DNA of 64,000 nt from contig BDDD01000081.1 in assembly GCA_001972305.1 (NCBI GenBank), positions 40,578 through 104,577 on the forward strand. Direction: 5' to 3'. Source of the stretch: Cephalotus follicularis (lineage: Eukaryota; Streptophyta; Magnoliopsida; Oxalidales; Cephalotaceae). The position numbers and the translations under genes were made by a program. The notes beneath the pieces are model-generated. The model made no database searches, was not told the DNA's origin, and was given only the letters and a program-made list of their open reading frames with translations. This document shows positions 1 to 11,101 of this stretch, in pieces (the stretch's first letter is position 1; every line of letters starts with the position of its first letter).

Positions 1-43
1 TCCATTCAGTCAATCGATTAAAACATGTCTACACTTACTGTTC

Positions 44-196
44 TAAAGCGTCAACAGTTTCTGTGTAAGCGCCGACGCTTGTTGTCTAAGCGTTGACACT
101 ACACGCATGATCAATGCTTAAGCGTCGACATTATAAGCCTTAACAGGCGTTTTCCACACCAAAGCGTCGACGGTCTTAAATTAAGCGTCGGTGCTT
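44..196. repeat. Palindrome array, type 1 (AAGCGTCGACGCTT), cluster 2 of LTR-W
   Basis: About six or seven sites spaced roughly 15-35 bp apart, for example AAAGCGTCAACAG, TAAGCGCCGACGCTTG, TAAGCGTTGACAC, AAAGCGTCGACGGTC and TAAGCGTCGGTGCTT. The spacers differ from each other. Most departures from the ideal palindrome are C-to-T or G-to-A changes at CpG positions. Confidence 0.8.
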
Positions 197-1126
197 CTGG
201 CGTTCTTACGAATTTCAGGAGCAATATCAAAACAGGGGATGCATAAATTCAACTCAATCTCAGTCCATTTCAACATGCAATCAAATATTAACCATCACTA
301 CACATTATACATTTTATATGTTCAAAAACATGTCAAAACTCCTACCTTTAAAGCAATCCCGAAATCAAATCAAATTGATTTCTCTGTCTATGTCCAAATG
401 TTCTTCACTCTCCTTCAATCTTCCAAAATTACAGAATTAATCTACACAATTGCATGTTTACCGGTTTTAGGTACGAATCCAGTATGTTAGACTAGTTATC
501 TAACCATGACAACATCAAGGAATTGAATCAGAAGCTTATAATTAACTTTTAAGTTCAACTTTCTAATTTCTAACTAATACAACATTCAATCTCCTCTTCC
601 ATGTTTTATCCTTCATAATCATGTTAACAGTGGGTGTGTGGTGCTAACATCAGGGTGTTACAATATTAACGACCTTAACAACATCAAGAAATTTTGGATT
701 ACTTACCAATTCCAGGTGATGCTCCAAGTTCCTCTTTGAACTTCAAGTCCCTTCTACATGCAATCTCAGCCACTGTCCAATTGCTCTCCCTATTACTCAG
801 TGTTTTCTAACACCTATCAGCTCATATATCAGTTGATATAAGTGCTCAATCTCGTGTCTTTCATTCCTAAGTTGGTTTAACTTTTAATGTATATTTCTCT
901 CTCCCTCATGCATGCATTCTCTCTTTGTTTTCTCTTACCCTTTTCTGCTGTGTTTTGCAGGTTGCAGGTTTTTAGGTCACATGCAAGGCTTTATCCTTGC
1001 ATGTTACCCAGCTGGTGAAGGTTTTGGTGTGCATTGACATGTTTACAGGTCACTTAGCTCGCATGGAATCCATTTGGCACCACTGCTCTATTCTAACAGG
1101 CGTGTATCACATTTCTGACACCGCGC

Positions 1127-1251
1127 AAAGCGTCGACGGTTTTCTCTCTGGCGTCGGCGGTTTGTGCGTCATAACTCAGCCTTCAACTGCGCGTTTGTAC
1201 CTGTGTCAGGGCTCAAAGCGTCGACGGTAAGGTGTTAGGCGTCGGCGGTTT
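1127..1251. repeat. Palindrome array, type 1, cluster 1 of LTR-W
   Basis: Four sites: two AAAGCGTCGACGGT and two GGCGTCGGCGGTTT, alternating. The first-second and third-fourth pairs have about the same internal spacing, so the unit is a pair of two half-different palindromes. It lies 150-275 bp from the inferred LTR start. Confidence 0.8.
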
Positions 1252-1400
1252 GGCACCAGAAATTATTTCTTTAGTTTTCCATCTAAGAATTTTATTCCAA
1301 CTTCGTTCTATTCAAAAGGGTAACCAGCATAACATCTCAAAAAGTATATTTTATTCATAGTTGGGTACAAAATACATGAATTGAAATTGTGGTTATTACA

Positions 1401-2501
1401 TATAAAATCAAGCAGGACCCGAAAGTCTGGATGAGTTCCGGTACGACGATATGCTTCCCAGAAATCCCGTGATCCTGGTACGACTATCCTGATAGTCCTA
1501 GACTATCCTATAGCCCTGGTGTGATATCCAATCACCCCAGGATTCATGTACAACACGTCTATCGCCAGTTAGCCAGACCATCTAGTACTTTATCATTGTC
1601 TTCGGCTTATGTGTCTCGTATCCCTCATCATGCTTAGCTCCGACCGTCCACGATAACTATAAATCCATAAACGTATTAAGACTCTCAGAAGACTCCCAAT
1701 GAAACCTAGTTTCAATCTCCCTAAGTGCCTAGCCAGGACCTCAAGTCTTAATCATCATAGATACTATAGAGCCGATCACCGTCAATACAAGTGTGATGAT
1801 TCTCAATTGCAAGCCTGCCCATACATCGCAATGCAGCTTCCACAAGGCCCAAACACAACCCTTTTGCCAGCACATGGCTAATGCTGGGGAAGGCGAAAAT
1901 CAAAGCCAAGCAGTCACCACACGACGCATGCCAGCTGCTCAAGTCTAAGGATATGACACGAGTATTAAATTACCCACTTGTCACCTTTGACTAAACACTG
2001 CCGAGACAATAGGAACCCTATTGACAAAGGTATTGACTATCCAAATAGGTTTTCTATATTGGGTCAGTTTCGTGTCATGCTCTCAGCATGCACCCGCATC
2101 AGCTTTAGGGTAAACCCAAATGGCTATGAGATGATCCATCCCGCACACATAAGAGGGCAAGCATAATATGGTAAGTTTTTGCGGTTCATCAATTTCCCTA
2201 TGAGAGTGAACCTATGACTTGGAACGTTTTGCAGAAGGGAGTATGGATCTCATTCTCATAACCTCAGGCACGAGATCCAACCCATTATCGACAGAGCACT
2301 ATATGTGTATTCAGTTGACATGGTGATCAACTGATCCAATTCAATGGTTTTGGATAATACATATAGCATATGCCAAGTTGTACTAAAATATGCACGTTGA
2401 ACATGAATGGAATTCAGAATGTACAATTAAAGAGTTTTTCATATGTACAGAACATATGCTTGCATCCACCTCGTGGATTGCAGGGACACCCTAATCTAAC
2501 A
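1401..2501 (-). mobile_element. Copia element C2, 3' LTR fragment
   Basis: Read on the minus strand it starts TGTTAGATTAGGG directly after a polypurine tract. It is a clear inverted relative of the first ~1.1 kb of the C1 copia LTR (8506 onwards): shared features include the GTGTCCCTGC start, the 'ATAGTCGTACCAG' block and the 'CTTTCGGGTCC' block near 1410. The rest of the LTR is missing, replaced at about 1400 by gypsy LTR-W. It is noncoding. Confidence 0.75.
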
Positions 2502-2519
2502 ATCTCCCACTTGGCCCTC
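2502..2519 (-). other. Polypurine tract of copia C2
   Basis: On the minus strand the sequence GGGCCAAGTGGGAGAT runs straight into the LTR start TGTTAG. This is the usual plus-strand priming site of plant Ty1/copia elements and is nearly the same as the C1 tract at 23195-23210. Confidence 0.8.
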
Positions 2520-4255
2520 AAGCCACGAAGACCTTCAGCCCAAGCATATGTACTCCTTTGCCTCTCGTATACTGCTTATGGCTTTGGTCAGTAAGTCTGC
2601 TAAGATCACTTCCAACGCGACTCTCTCTGGTATGACATCACTCTTTGATGTCAATTATATTTCATCTATTCGTCTCAATTAAGACATATCAATGATCTCC
2701 CAATCATGTGATACCATCGCTATATATGTTTCATGCAATAATGAGACCCAGGTTCCAAGGATAGTGCAAAGGCCTCCATCGAAGTCACTGTCACCACAAT
2801 TAGACAAGTGATGGTTGGAATCCCTATAAAAGTTCATTAATGAACTATTGCATCAAAACTAGCTTCTAACTTCGGTATCATAGGTTTTATGTGTATACTC
2901 AAATTCATTGAGGAGATTTAGTTCTCAGTTATCTCAAACTCCTCTAACTCATGGTACATCCTTTTCATGTCACACACAATTCCTGAAATAGATATAGATG
3001 AAACTAGAGTTGTTACAACTCTTTTATTTTTACATGACTCCCACTTAATCCTGCAATTATTTTTTTCCTTCACTAGGAACGATGCAGTAATGTGAAACAA
3101 ACATCTTTTGTTCATTGGGATGACATAAATAATATCCTATGTTTTTCCTTTAGGATATTCCATAAATCGGCATTGTCACAATTATGCCTCCAGCTTAGAA
3201 AGTTTCCTGTTTTCTAATACATGCTGGACAACCTTAAGCCTTCCTTTTGTTTAGGCTGGATTACCTTCTTTTTAATATCTCACTAGATATGGAGGGGACA
3301 TATTTCAACATAATCTGATTTAGGATGTATGTTGCCAACTGCAGCGTATAACCATAGAATGCTATTGACAGAGGTATAAAAAGACAATATGGATCGGATC
3401 ATACTCACATTTAGGATCCGATTCCATCATTTAGAATCATCCTTCACTATGGTGTTCCTGAATATATCTCTCAGATAATTCATAATTGTGTTTCACCTGA
3501 AACATAAATCGAAACTATTAGAAGTCATAGGTATAGGTTATGAAATAGTGATAACCTTCACATGCATTGATTTGACATTAAATCACAAATGTCAATGTGG
3601 ACTAACCTCATTTATGTCCACTACATTTTCTCTTTTTAAGGAGAAATGAGATTTAGTCATTATACCAAACAAACATGGTATACAGGTTGGTAAAGACTCC
3701 TTGTCCTGGATGTACCAATGTGCATCCCTAACCAAGCGCGTTTATCTAGATTCTCTAGATATGACTTAATCTACAATGCATAAAATTTTGGAGGATTTAT
3801 ATCACTTTGTCTTTTAGGTCTTTTATTTGAAGTTCCTTTTAATATAGCCACTGCTATAATTTGATTAGTATTAACATGTATCACATTTTCTAGTTGTTCA
3901 GCAAACTCTAAAACTTTACTAGAAATTAATAAAATCCAAATGCAAATAGACAAAAGGGCTATCAGCCTTGCAAAATATATAATGGATTTACATATATTGT
4001 TTAGAACAACCGTCCATAACAAAACACGGGATTAGTACATTTACATAGCTATCCGGCTATTTGATATGATACATCTCAAAAGTTGTGTGAATCTCTCATT
4101 CAACACTTTGATATGTGTCCTTAGCATTTAACAGCCTCCCGCCGTTCTAACTTTTCTTCGCTCCTGCAAAGAATCACAAATGTCAGTCTCATAATCTGAG
4201 TCATATACTCAAATTGAACTTACATTTTAAGTTAGATAAATAAAATACCTAATGT
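2520..4255 (-). pseudogene. Copia C2 pol remnant, heavily decayed
   Basis: About 1.7 kb lies between the gag zinc knuckle and the polypurine tract, well under the roughly 3.5-4 kb expected for a full copia pol, so a large part has been deleted. No open frame longer than about 80 codons is seen and no integrase or RT active-site motif could be read with confidence. The last ~100 bp before the polypurine tract align with the end of C1. I call it pol only from position and from this relation to C1. Confidence 0.45.
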
Positions 4256-4852
4256 TGAGCTAATCACTACTTGGGACATTTAGAACTTTCTACAATCACT
4301 CTTCCAGTGGCCTGGTTTTCCACAATAATAACAGGCATGGTCCATTATGCACTTTTTCCACAGATCATTCCGAATGGTTTTATCTTGCACTTCTTCCTTT
4401 TATAAAAGGGCTTTACCCTTAGAAGTGGAACCAGATGTTCCATCATGAGTAGGATGAGATACAATAGATGATGACCCAGACTGGCCAGAATCCAACATTA
4501 CAGTCCTCGACTGTATGCCATAGATTTTCTCTAACCGATCGAGCATGGCATATAAATTCTGTAAGTGCAAGACTTGCTTAAGCAAAGGTGGTGGCATGCC
4601 AACAGTTGCTATGCTATGAGCTAGACAATCATCCTCCCACCATTTGACCACACAGGCCATATAGTAGTCAGATACATCATTCATTAGCTCTGGTGGTTTC
4701 TCAATCATAACATATGCAATGTTTAGACTCATGAGAATATTGCGTAGAGTACGCTTCCATTCAGTAAATAGAGGATCTTCAAGCTCAGGAGCATTTTGTG
4801 TGTGTGATTTCATTTTTCTGTCTGCCATTTTGAGTGAGTATATATCTAGCAA
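4256..4852 (-). pseudogene. gag: Copia C2 gag pseudogene with zinc knuckle
   Basis: The minus-strand reading starts at about 4828-4852 and runs 150 codons to a stop at 4400. It resembles the N-terminal Gag domain of copia elements: a W-K-R-T-L-R segment near residue 33, 'VVKWWEDDCLAHSIA' near residue 68, and 'LEKIYGIQSRTVM' near residue 107. After the stop a perfect CCHC zinc knuckle remains at about 4287-4337: C-YY-C-GKPG-H-WKSD-C. Gag forms the particle shell and packages element RNA. The C1 copy at 12543-13170 has the same 'AKWWDD' segment but more stops. The stop at 4400 and the lost linkage to pol make it non-functional. Confidence 0.7.
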
Positions 4853-6951
4853 CCTATAAGAGGAAAACAGAGAAAGAATATTAACAGATTATTCCAATAA
4901 TGTTATTACCATAACCCTTGGTCTTTTGTAATTATGGCTTATTCTCTACTATTCTAATCGTATCTCATACTTCCATATGGAATTCGGGAAGCACCCACCT
5001 TCTAGAGGGGATCAAAATCTATCCCGCATATCATGGTCCCGACTATCGCCGTGCAAACCATAATACTGAATAGGTAGGCATTTAGCATCAATTTGCATTA
5101 GGGCCTCGCCCTTGATATGCAAGATCTGATACAAGTTCGGCCTCACGGACCATACAATCCACAACGGTGGGTTGTGCAAATAGTATGCACCCGGTATAAG
5201 TCATACCCACAATCCTCAAAGAAATAAACTTGTTTTGATCCCCCACAAGTGTGCTTGTTATAGTGCCAAAGCATGGTCATTTCCTTTCAGTGTACCTCAC
5301 ACTGAATTAAACAGTAATGGTCACACGGGGGACCTCTGCAGTTGGCAGTTGTTGTCCCCAATATGTCCACACCCTTCAACAAAGATTATGGAAGGCTAAC
5401 GATGGGACAACCTTATGTCCTACCGCTTATAGACTTATTATTTCATTTTGGAGGAATTTTTGTCTCATACACTTTTATGAATTTTAATTTTAATCATAGC
5501 CGTTAATAAAATTCCATTTTATCTTCCAATCCATTTGGAAACGGCTTAGCATGCTTGGACGTGTTTGAAAAAATTAAAATTAATTCATCCATCTTATGCA
5601 TCCTAAAAGAAAATTTGTCTGACTTGGGACTTTAACTATTAAAGTGACACGTGAGCCAAACGTGATCACTCGGTCTCCTAAGTGTACTTTATTTAATAAC
5701 TATTTTATTACATAATTTTCACCATGCATACATGGCCTTCGCTTGGTCTCGTATTCTTCTTAATCCTCTCTTCAAGCTCCATTGCAAGTCTTCTTAAAAT
5801 TACATTTGTAATAAAAAGAATAAGAATACAATATATTGAGGGAGAAGAGAAATAAAAAATAATAATGGATAAGAAAAATAATGGCGCGTACAGGCAGCTT
5901 TATTACAGAAAAATGAATTCTATAGTAATAAAGAAAATTAAATAACATTCATGTAAGAAACCAAAAATCTAGGTCGAGTCTCAAGTCTACCAGCATGCAC
6001 AAGAAATCCAAAAAATATATTCACTATATATTTAATGAATAAACACGTTAAAATTTAATATTTAATGGCTCGTTGATTTATTTAGCAGCCAAAACGAGAA
6101 ACCACTCCCACTAGATAAATTAAAATCTAGTCACCCTATTTGTAGTTCCATACTACATTCATAGATTAATCCTTCACGTGGATTTATTTGAGTGAAAACT
6201 ATGCAATTAAATATTAGCTACAACTAATATTAATATTCCTCTTTGAATAAAATTGCATAATAAGAAAGAGCTTTGTGTATAAGTGAATTAAATCTCTATC
6301 CGAACACTCTAGTATGTACCTGACCATCCATACAGTGTTGCTGCCAGTAACTGTGCGAAGAATGCACAAAAACTGCAAAAAAAAGCTCGCCAGAAGCTTG
6401 TAGGAAACTTGCCGGTAACTAGCATTAATTGTGCTGAAAATTGTTAGTAAGTGTGCAGAAACTGTCAGTAACTTAGCAGAAACTGCCAGAAACTATGCAA
6501 ACACTTTCTACACTCAAATTGTCATTAACTAGTCCAACTTTCTGTATAAGTTAATTGCCAGAAAATCTGCCCTTAATAGTGCAAAAAATCTGAACAGAAA
6601 GTGTTGCACAAAACCAGTTTTCAAACATAATTTTACGACACTTTCAAACATCCGTTTAATGACTTTTTAAGGTCCGTTCAAAGATCCTAAATCATACATA
6701 CGGATGTTAGAATGTCCCATGCATCATCAACACCCAATGTATTAATCTTTGGATCATCAAACTATCCAATTAATCAATCAATTACACAAGTTCTATCCAT
6801 TGGCAAAATGACCCAAAAAATGTGAGATTCCAAATCACATAATTTTGCCAAATTCACTCTAGGGTTTTGGGACTTAAAATTTCGGCCAAGGTATGGGGTA
6901 CCAAAACAAGCCACTATAAATTGAATTAAGGTCCAATTGAAGTTAATTAGA
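4853..6951 (-). other. Long untranslated leader of copia C2
   Basis: This 2.1-kb region sits between the primer-binding site and gag and has no coding capacity. Its part at about 4950-5800 is an inverted, well-conserved copy of the C1 leader (about 11590-12420), including 'ATGCAAATTGATGCTAAATG' on the minus strand and a CATGCATACATGGCC block. The remainder is AT-rich and C2-specific and includes the CAGAAACT repeats at 6340-6625. Confidence 0.6.
6340..6625. repeat. Degenerate short repeats based on CAGAAACT / CAGTAACT
   Basis: About a dozen loose copies of CAGAAACTG, CAGTAACTT, CCGGTAACT and similar words within 290 bp of the C2 leader, at irregular spacing. They are absent from the C1 leader, so they were gained in C2 or lost in C1. 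Confidence 0.5.
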
Positions 6952-6964
6952 GTCTCTGATACCA
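6952..6964 (-). other. Primer-binding site of copia C2
   Basis: The minus strand reads TGGTATCAGAGAC, complementary to the 3' end of initiator tRNA-Met. It sits next to the inferred LTR end at about 6966, marking the start of minus-strand DNA synthesis for C2. Confidence 0.8.
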
Positions 6965-6965
6965 C

Positions 6966-7655
6966 TTTTTGGAAATGCTCTAAAGGCATTGAGTCAATTT
7001 TGGCATATTAGGGTTTAAGGTTACATTTTAAAATTTTGTGTTTCTCTAAGTCTCCAGACATTGAGACTACTTAAACCTTAGGTCCAAGATTCATTCAATT
7101 ATTCCAAGGATTACTAATGTAACTATCAATTGAACCATTATCACATTCCAAGCAAGATTAGAGTTTGGGTTATGCTAGGGATTCATTAACCCTAGCTTTG
7201 GGTTCCCCAATTTTTAGGGTTAACATTTGCAGATCTAAACCCTATCTCTATGGCCATAAAACCAGAACCTAAAGCACCCAAACCCTAAGAGTTTTCTAGG
7301 GTTCCAATCAAGGAACACATGGGCTTGGTTAGGGTACAAAAACCCTAGCCAAATATGAACCTAATATGCCCCAAAAAACAACTACATAAAGAGAGAAAGT
7401 TTAGATCCATTACGCAAACCTTTCATTCCTTCCTTCAATTGCTCCCTCTACACTTTGATCCAAGCTTTGCCCCTTCACCAAAGATGATGTTCAAGCCCTT
7501 AGCATGAACATATATGGAGGCTTAAGTGTTTAACCTATTCTAGAGATCATAACATGTATAGATAGAATCAATGAGTAACTATCTCCACCTTATGATTATG
7601 GAGGGTAAGAGAAGGTTATTTTGTTCTTCTTCTCTAGGTGAGATCACTAGCTCTT
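6966..7655 (-). mobile_element. Copia C2 5' LTR, partial
   Basis: This is inferred from its position directly outside the C2 primer-binding site. On the minus strand the end reads CATTTCCAAAAAG, then TGGTATCAGAG. The sequence is AT-rich, with several copies of the word 'CCCTA'. It does not look like the last 700 bp of the C1 LTR, although the C2 3' LTR does match the first part of the C1 LTR. It is cut on the right by E1 at about 7655. No genes seen. Confidence 0.45.
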
Positions 7656-8255
7656 GGTGTGTTCAATATAATACAGACCCTTAGGTCGTGGCAATAAACA
7701 TATATATATTCAGCTTATGCAATTTACGAAAAATTTAAAACTTTTCAACACATAATATCATTGTAGAAGCATTTAACCATAAGCCGAAACCAACAAGTAA
7801 CATGCATCCTATACTACATGTTACAGCAATACAACATCATTGTTAATCACCCTCAAATAGAGCATGAAATGATTTAGTCAATACATAAATTTATTTAATA
7901 CAGTAATCCATGTTAACATTTCCTAAAAGAAATACAATTTAATTCCTCTTCATTTTCCCCAAGCTCCAGCGATGTCAATCCGCTGCATCAATATGGAATT
8001 GATAGGGTTAGCCGAATCCACTGGCTAAGTAGATAAAATATAAATACATTTGGGGTCAATGATAATGAATGTCATGCAATGAATGAATTCTGATGCAATA
8101 CGTATTATATCATAATACATAAATATATATGCATATGTGCCAATAGGTACGCAACCATGCCAAGTGGCTGTAATCATACAATCCATCAATCATGTCACAA
8201 AGGACTAATCCGATAAATCCATTGTTACTTGCACGAAGGCTAAGTAACCAGGGTT

Positions 8256-8455
8256 TGTGGGTGTCCCTAGCCATCTCCTGGCTCCTAAGTGCACAATACC
8301 GCCCCTAGCCCTCAATGACATCTCCATCACGTGGCTAGCGCGACATCAATTCAATCACTGTGGGTGTCCTTAGCCATCTCCTAGCCCCTATGAGCACAAT
8401 CCCGCCCCCAACCCTTAATGACAACTCTGTCACGGGGCTGGCGCCACATCAATCC
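8256..8455. repeat. Two-copy ~103-bp tandem repeat in E1 LTR
   Basis: Two copies (8256-8358 and 8359-8455) of a unit that begins TGTGGGTGTCC, then AGCCATCTCCT and CACGTGGCTAGCG-like words. The sister LTR at 35150-35291 and 38200-38260 has the same tandem, split by solo LTR-D. Confidence 0.75.
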
Positions 8456-8500
8456 AATCACAACCATCAATCAATCCAAAGTCAATCCATTTTCCAAGTA

Positions 8501-8505
8501 GTTAT
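8501..8505. other. Target-site duplication of C1 (GTTAT), left
   Basis: GTTAT directly precedes the LTR start TGTTAGAG and is repeated at 25748-25752 after the 3' LTR end. The empty site AAGTAGTTATAAG survives at about 38310 in the sister E1 LTR. Confidence 0.95.
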
Positions 8506-11087
8506 TGTTAGAGTATGGGTGTCCCTGCATGCCACGAGATGTCTCTGCATAAATATATATGTATGTATGAGATGCACTCCCTAACTGGAGATATTTCTTT
8601 AAGCCGCGGGGCGGTTGCATGTGTGTATATTACACTCTCTATTTATATAATCTAAATTCCTTTTCGTGTTTTAATAGTGCATATTCAATCAACAATGCCA
8701 ACCCGCTATATGTATATCCCAAACCATCTTAAATGGATCGGGTGATCTCCCTGTCATCCGAGTACACATATAGTGCCCTGTCATTCGAGGGGTTAGATCT
8801 CATGCCTGAGAGATTATGAGAATGAGATGCTTACTCCCTTCTGACCGAACGTTCCAAGCCACAGGTTCACTTTCTTAGGGCAATAGATGAACCGCAAAGA
8901 CTTGCGTATTATGCTTGCTCCCGGGTTTACTGGAGGATGGATTATCTCGTTACCATTTGGATTTATCATAAATCATAATGCGGGATTCGTGCTAAGGAGT
9001 ATGAGACTGAACAGACCCACCATAGGAAACCTATTTGGAAAGTCATACCTATGTCAATAGGAATCCTATAGTCTATGGTGACTAGTAGACCATTCGTGGA
9101 GCTACATTGTATCGTTAGACCTGAGTGGCTGGCATGCATTGCGTTGTAACTGTTGGCTTTGATTTTCGCCTTCCCCAGCACTAGCCACGTGCTGGCAAAA
9201 GGGTTGTCTTTGGGCCGTGTGGGAGCTTCATTGAGATGTATGGCCGAGTTCGCAATAAGGGATCGTCACGCCCGTATGAAGGGTGATCATCTCTATATTA
9301 TTTATGACCGTTAAGACTCGTAAAACCCTGATCAGGTATAGGCAGACTGGAAACGGGGGTTTTCGGGGAGGTTTGCCGAAAGTCTCAATGCATACGTAAA
9401 TTTATAGTTATCGCGACTTTACCTAGGGGTGACATTATTCCGAACCCTAGGTCACGGTCGGAGCTAAGTGTGACGTGGGATACATGACACATATACCGTT
9501 GACTGGATAAAGTACTGGTTTAACAGGATGTCGACTGATAGACGTAGTTAATTCTACGGATTCGGGGGTGATGGGATTCACACCGGGGCTGTTTTAATAG
9601 TCGGAGACAATTGGGATAGTCGTACCAGAACTCATGGGTTGTTCTGAGAAATTTATAGTCGTACCAGATTCAAACCGGGCTTTCGGGTCCCACATAATTA
9701 TTGGAAAAGTGATCCATGCTACACACATGCTAGCTTGGCGGGAAATCTAGTTTTAACTAGTATATATTAATTATGCTACACACATGCTAGCTTGGCGAGA
9801 AATCTAGTTTTAACTAGTATATATTAATTTGGCATTAGTGGTTTATTTATTAATTTAAATTTACCACCATATTATCAAATTGATATATTAAGAGAAACCA
9901 CAGTGGGAGTATTTTAAACATACGATGTGTGGGGCACCAAATTAAAACAAGAGAGAAACATTTCTTAATGTAATATTAAAAAGATATAAAACACATGGAA
10001 ATTTGCACTTTGGCATTTTGTGTTTGGCGTCCCGTGTACGCCTTGTGCGCGCTTGGTACGAGCAAATGGCGAGAGAGACGCGTTGTGCATCTGGCGACGC
10101 GTTCTGGTCGGAGAAGATGACTTGCGATGGCGTCAGTGGCCAGAGAAGAGGTGCACCTTCATCCACGGTACTCTCCTCTTCTCTCTCTCCCCGTTTTCTC
10201 TTCTCTCTCTCTCTCTGTTTTGCACGACGCGTTTAGCGCGTCTCCCACTGCTGGCCTTCGCTTCCACCGCCGGTGGTCTTGGTAGGTGCAGCCATGCTTG
10301 GCTCTGCCTATTTTGGCCTTAGACTAGGTTTCACCGGTGTTGTTTGGCCGGGTTTGTGCGCACAAAGTCGACCCTGGTGACTCAGTGCGTTTTGCGCCGT
10401 GACTTGGCGTTTCGCGCTGATTCACAGCAAGTCTTGCATTGGGTTGTGTTGGTCGTGCTTTGTAGGTGCCGGTTGTGGTGGTGCGGTGTCACGACCATCC
10501 CATTTTCTCCAGGCGGGTTGACTCGCCACCGTCTGTTCGCCACGTTCCAGGCCGAGTCTCGCCGAGTCTCGGCCACCAGTGGCTTTATCGGGTGTTTTTG
10601 GTCCACATATGTTGTGGCCGATCAATGATGAGTTGACCGAAACTCAGTGAGTCGTCGCCACTGTTCACCGCTGTCTGGGGTACTTCTCGCCCTGTCTCCA
10701 CCAGAAACGAGTAGATCAAAGCTTCACGAGTCCGTTGGTGTCTTGGTTGTTTTTTTCGTGGAATGGCCAGAAACCGGCAGTGGAGCCGGTAACCGGCAGT
10801 TGCTTCGGCAAGCGTGTAGCGGAAAAGTGACGGAGCCGCCAACGTTAGTATGGTTCCTAATCTTATCTTTTTAATGTTTACCGAATTGGTTTCGGTTAAG
10901 TGGATGTATGCTTGACTTTTCGTTTTGATCGATTGAATATTTAACGGAGATCCTGGGTGGATAGATTTTGATAGTAAGATGTAAGTGTGACCTTGACTTC
11001 GTGTCTTGGTGGTTTTTGAAAAATTTATATTATACACACTTGCATCCTAGACCCAAAATCGACCAGAACCTCTCCCGGGTTCCAACA
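8506..11087 (+). mobile_element. Copia C1, 5' LTR (2582 bp)
   Basis: It runs from TGTTAGAGTATG to GGGTTCCAACA and matches the 3' LTR at 23211-25747 along its length, with scattered substitutions. It is unusually long for a copia LTR. A GC-rich segment at about 10000-10860 with a CT-rich tract near 10170-10220 may hold the promoter-proximal leader. Open frames in both directions here, up to 150 codons, are present only as shifted versions in the other LTR and resemble no protein I know, so I do not call them genes. Confidence 0.93.
9716..9829. repeat. 57-bp exact-length tandem duplication in C1 5' LTR only
   Basis: Units at 9716-9772 and 9773-9829 differ at one or two bases. The 3' LTR has a single unit near 24437-24492. 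The copy therefore arose in one LTR after insertion, or during the last round of reverse transcription. Confidence 0.93.
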
Positions 11088-11089
11088 AG

Positions 11090-11101
11090 TGGTATCAGAG
11101 C
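11090..11101 (+). other. Primer-binding site of copia C1
   Basis: TGGTATCAGAGC, 2 bp after the LTR end, complementary to initiator tRNA-Met. Confidence 0.93.

Larger units (their letters stand above)
1..1400 (-). mobile_element. Partial Ty3/gypsy LTR (LTR-W), left end outside window
   Basis: The right end reads GGTTATTACA, matching the CGGGACATTACA end of the E1 LTR, so on the minus strand the LTR starts near 1400 and runs leftwards out of the window. The stretch before it resembles the same part of the E1 LTR (a CAAAATACAT run before the end). On the minus strand there is a palindrome cluster 150-275 bp from the start, a TATA-like CTTATATC near 838, and a second cluster beyond about 1200 bp. 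This is the layout of the other gypsy LTRs here. No coding capacity was seen; the short open frames are chance. It appears inserted into, or joined to, the copia 3' LTR on its right, but a target-site duplication cannot be checked because the other end is missing. Confidence 0.6.
7656..8505 (-). mobile_element. E1 gypsy element, 3' LTR, first piece
   Basis: It is homologous to the E1 right LTR from 34560 onwards ('ATAATACAGACCCTTAGGTC' in both), but the first ~25 bp are missing, so this end is truncated. The piece is interrupted at 8505 by copia C1 and resumes at 25748. Both sides of the break carry GTTAT. The uninterrupted sequence is visible in the sister LTR at about 38311-38340. Confidence 0.85.

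Noticed and set aside
10585..11037. 150-codon minus-strand open frame in the C1 5' LTR as a gene
   Set aside because: The matching frame in the 3' LTR (25245-25637) differs in length, no known domain is visible, and both lie in LTR sequence; probably chance.
11090..11101. tRNA-like match at primer-binding sites as tRNA genes
   Set aside because: Only about 12 bases complementary to the tRNA 3' end are present, next to LTR ends; no cloverleaf.
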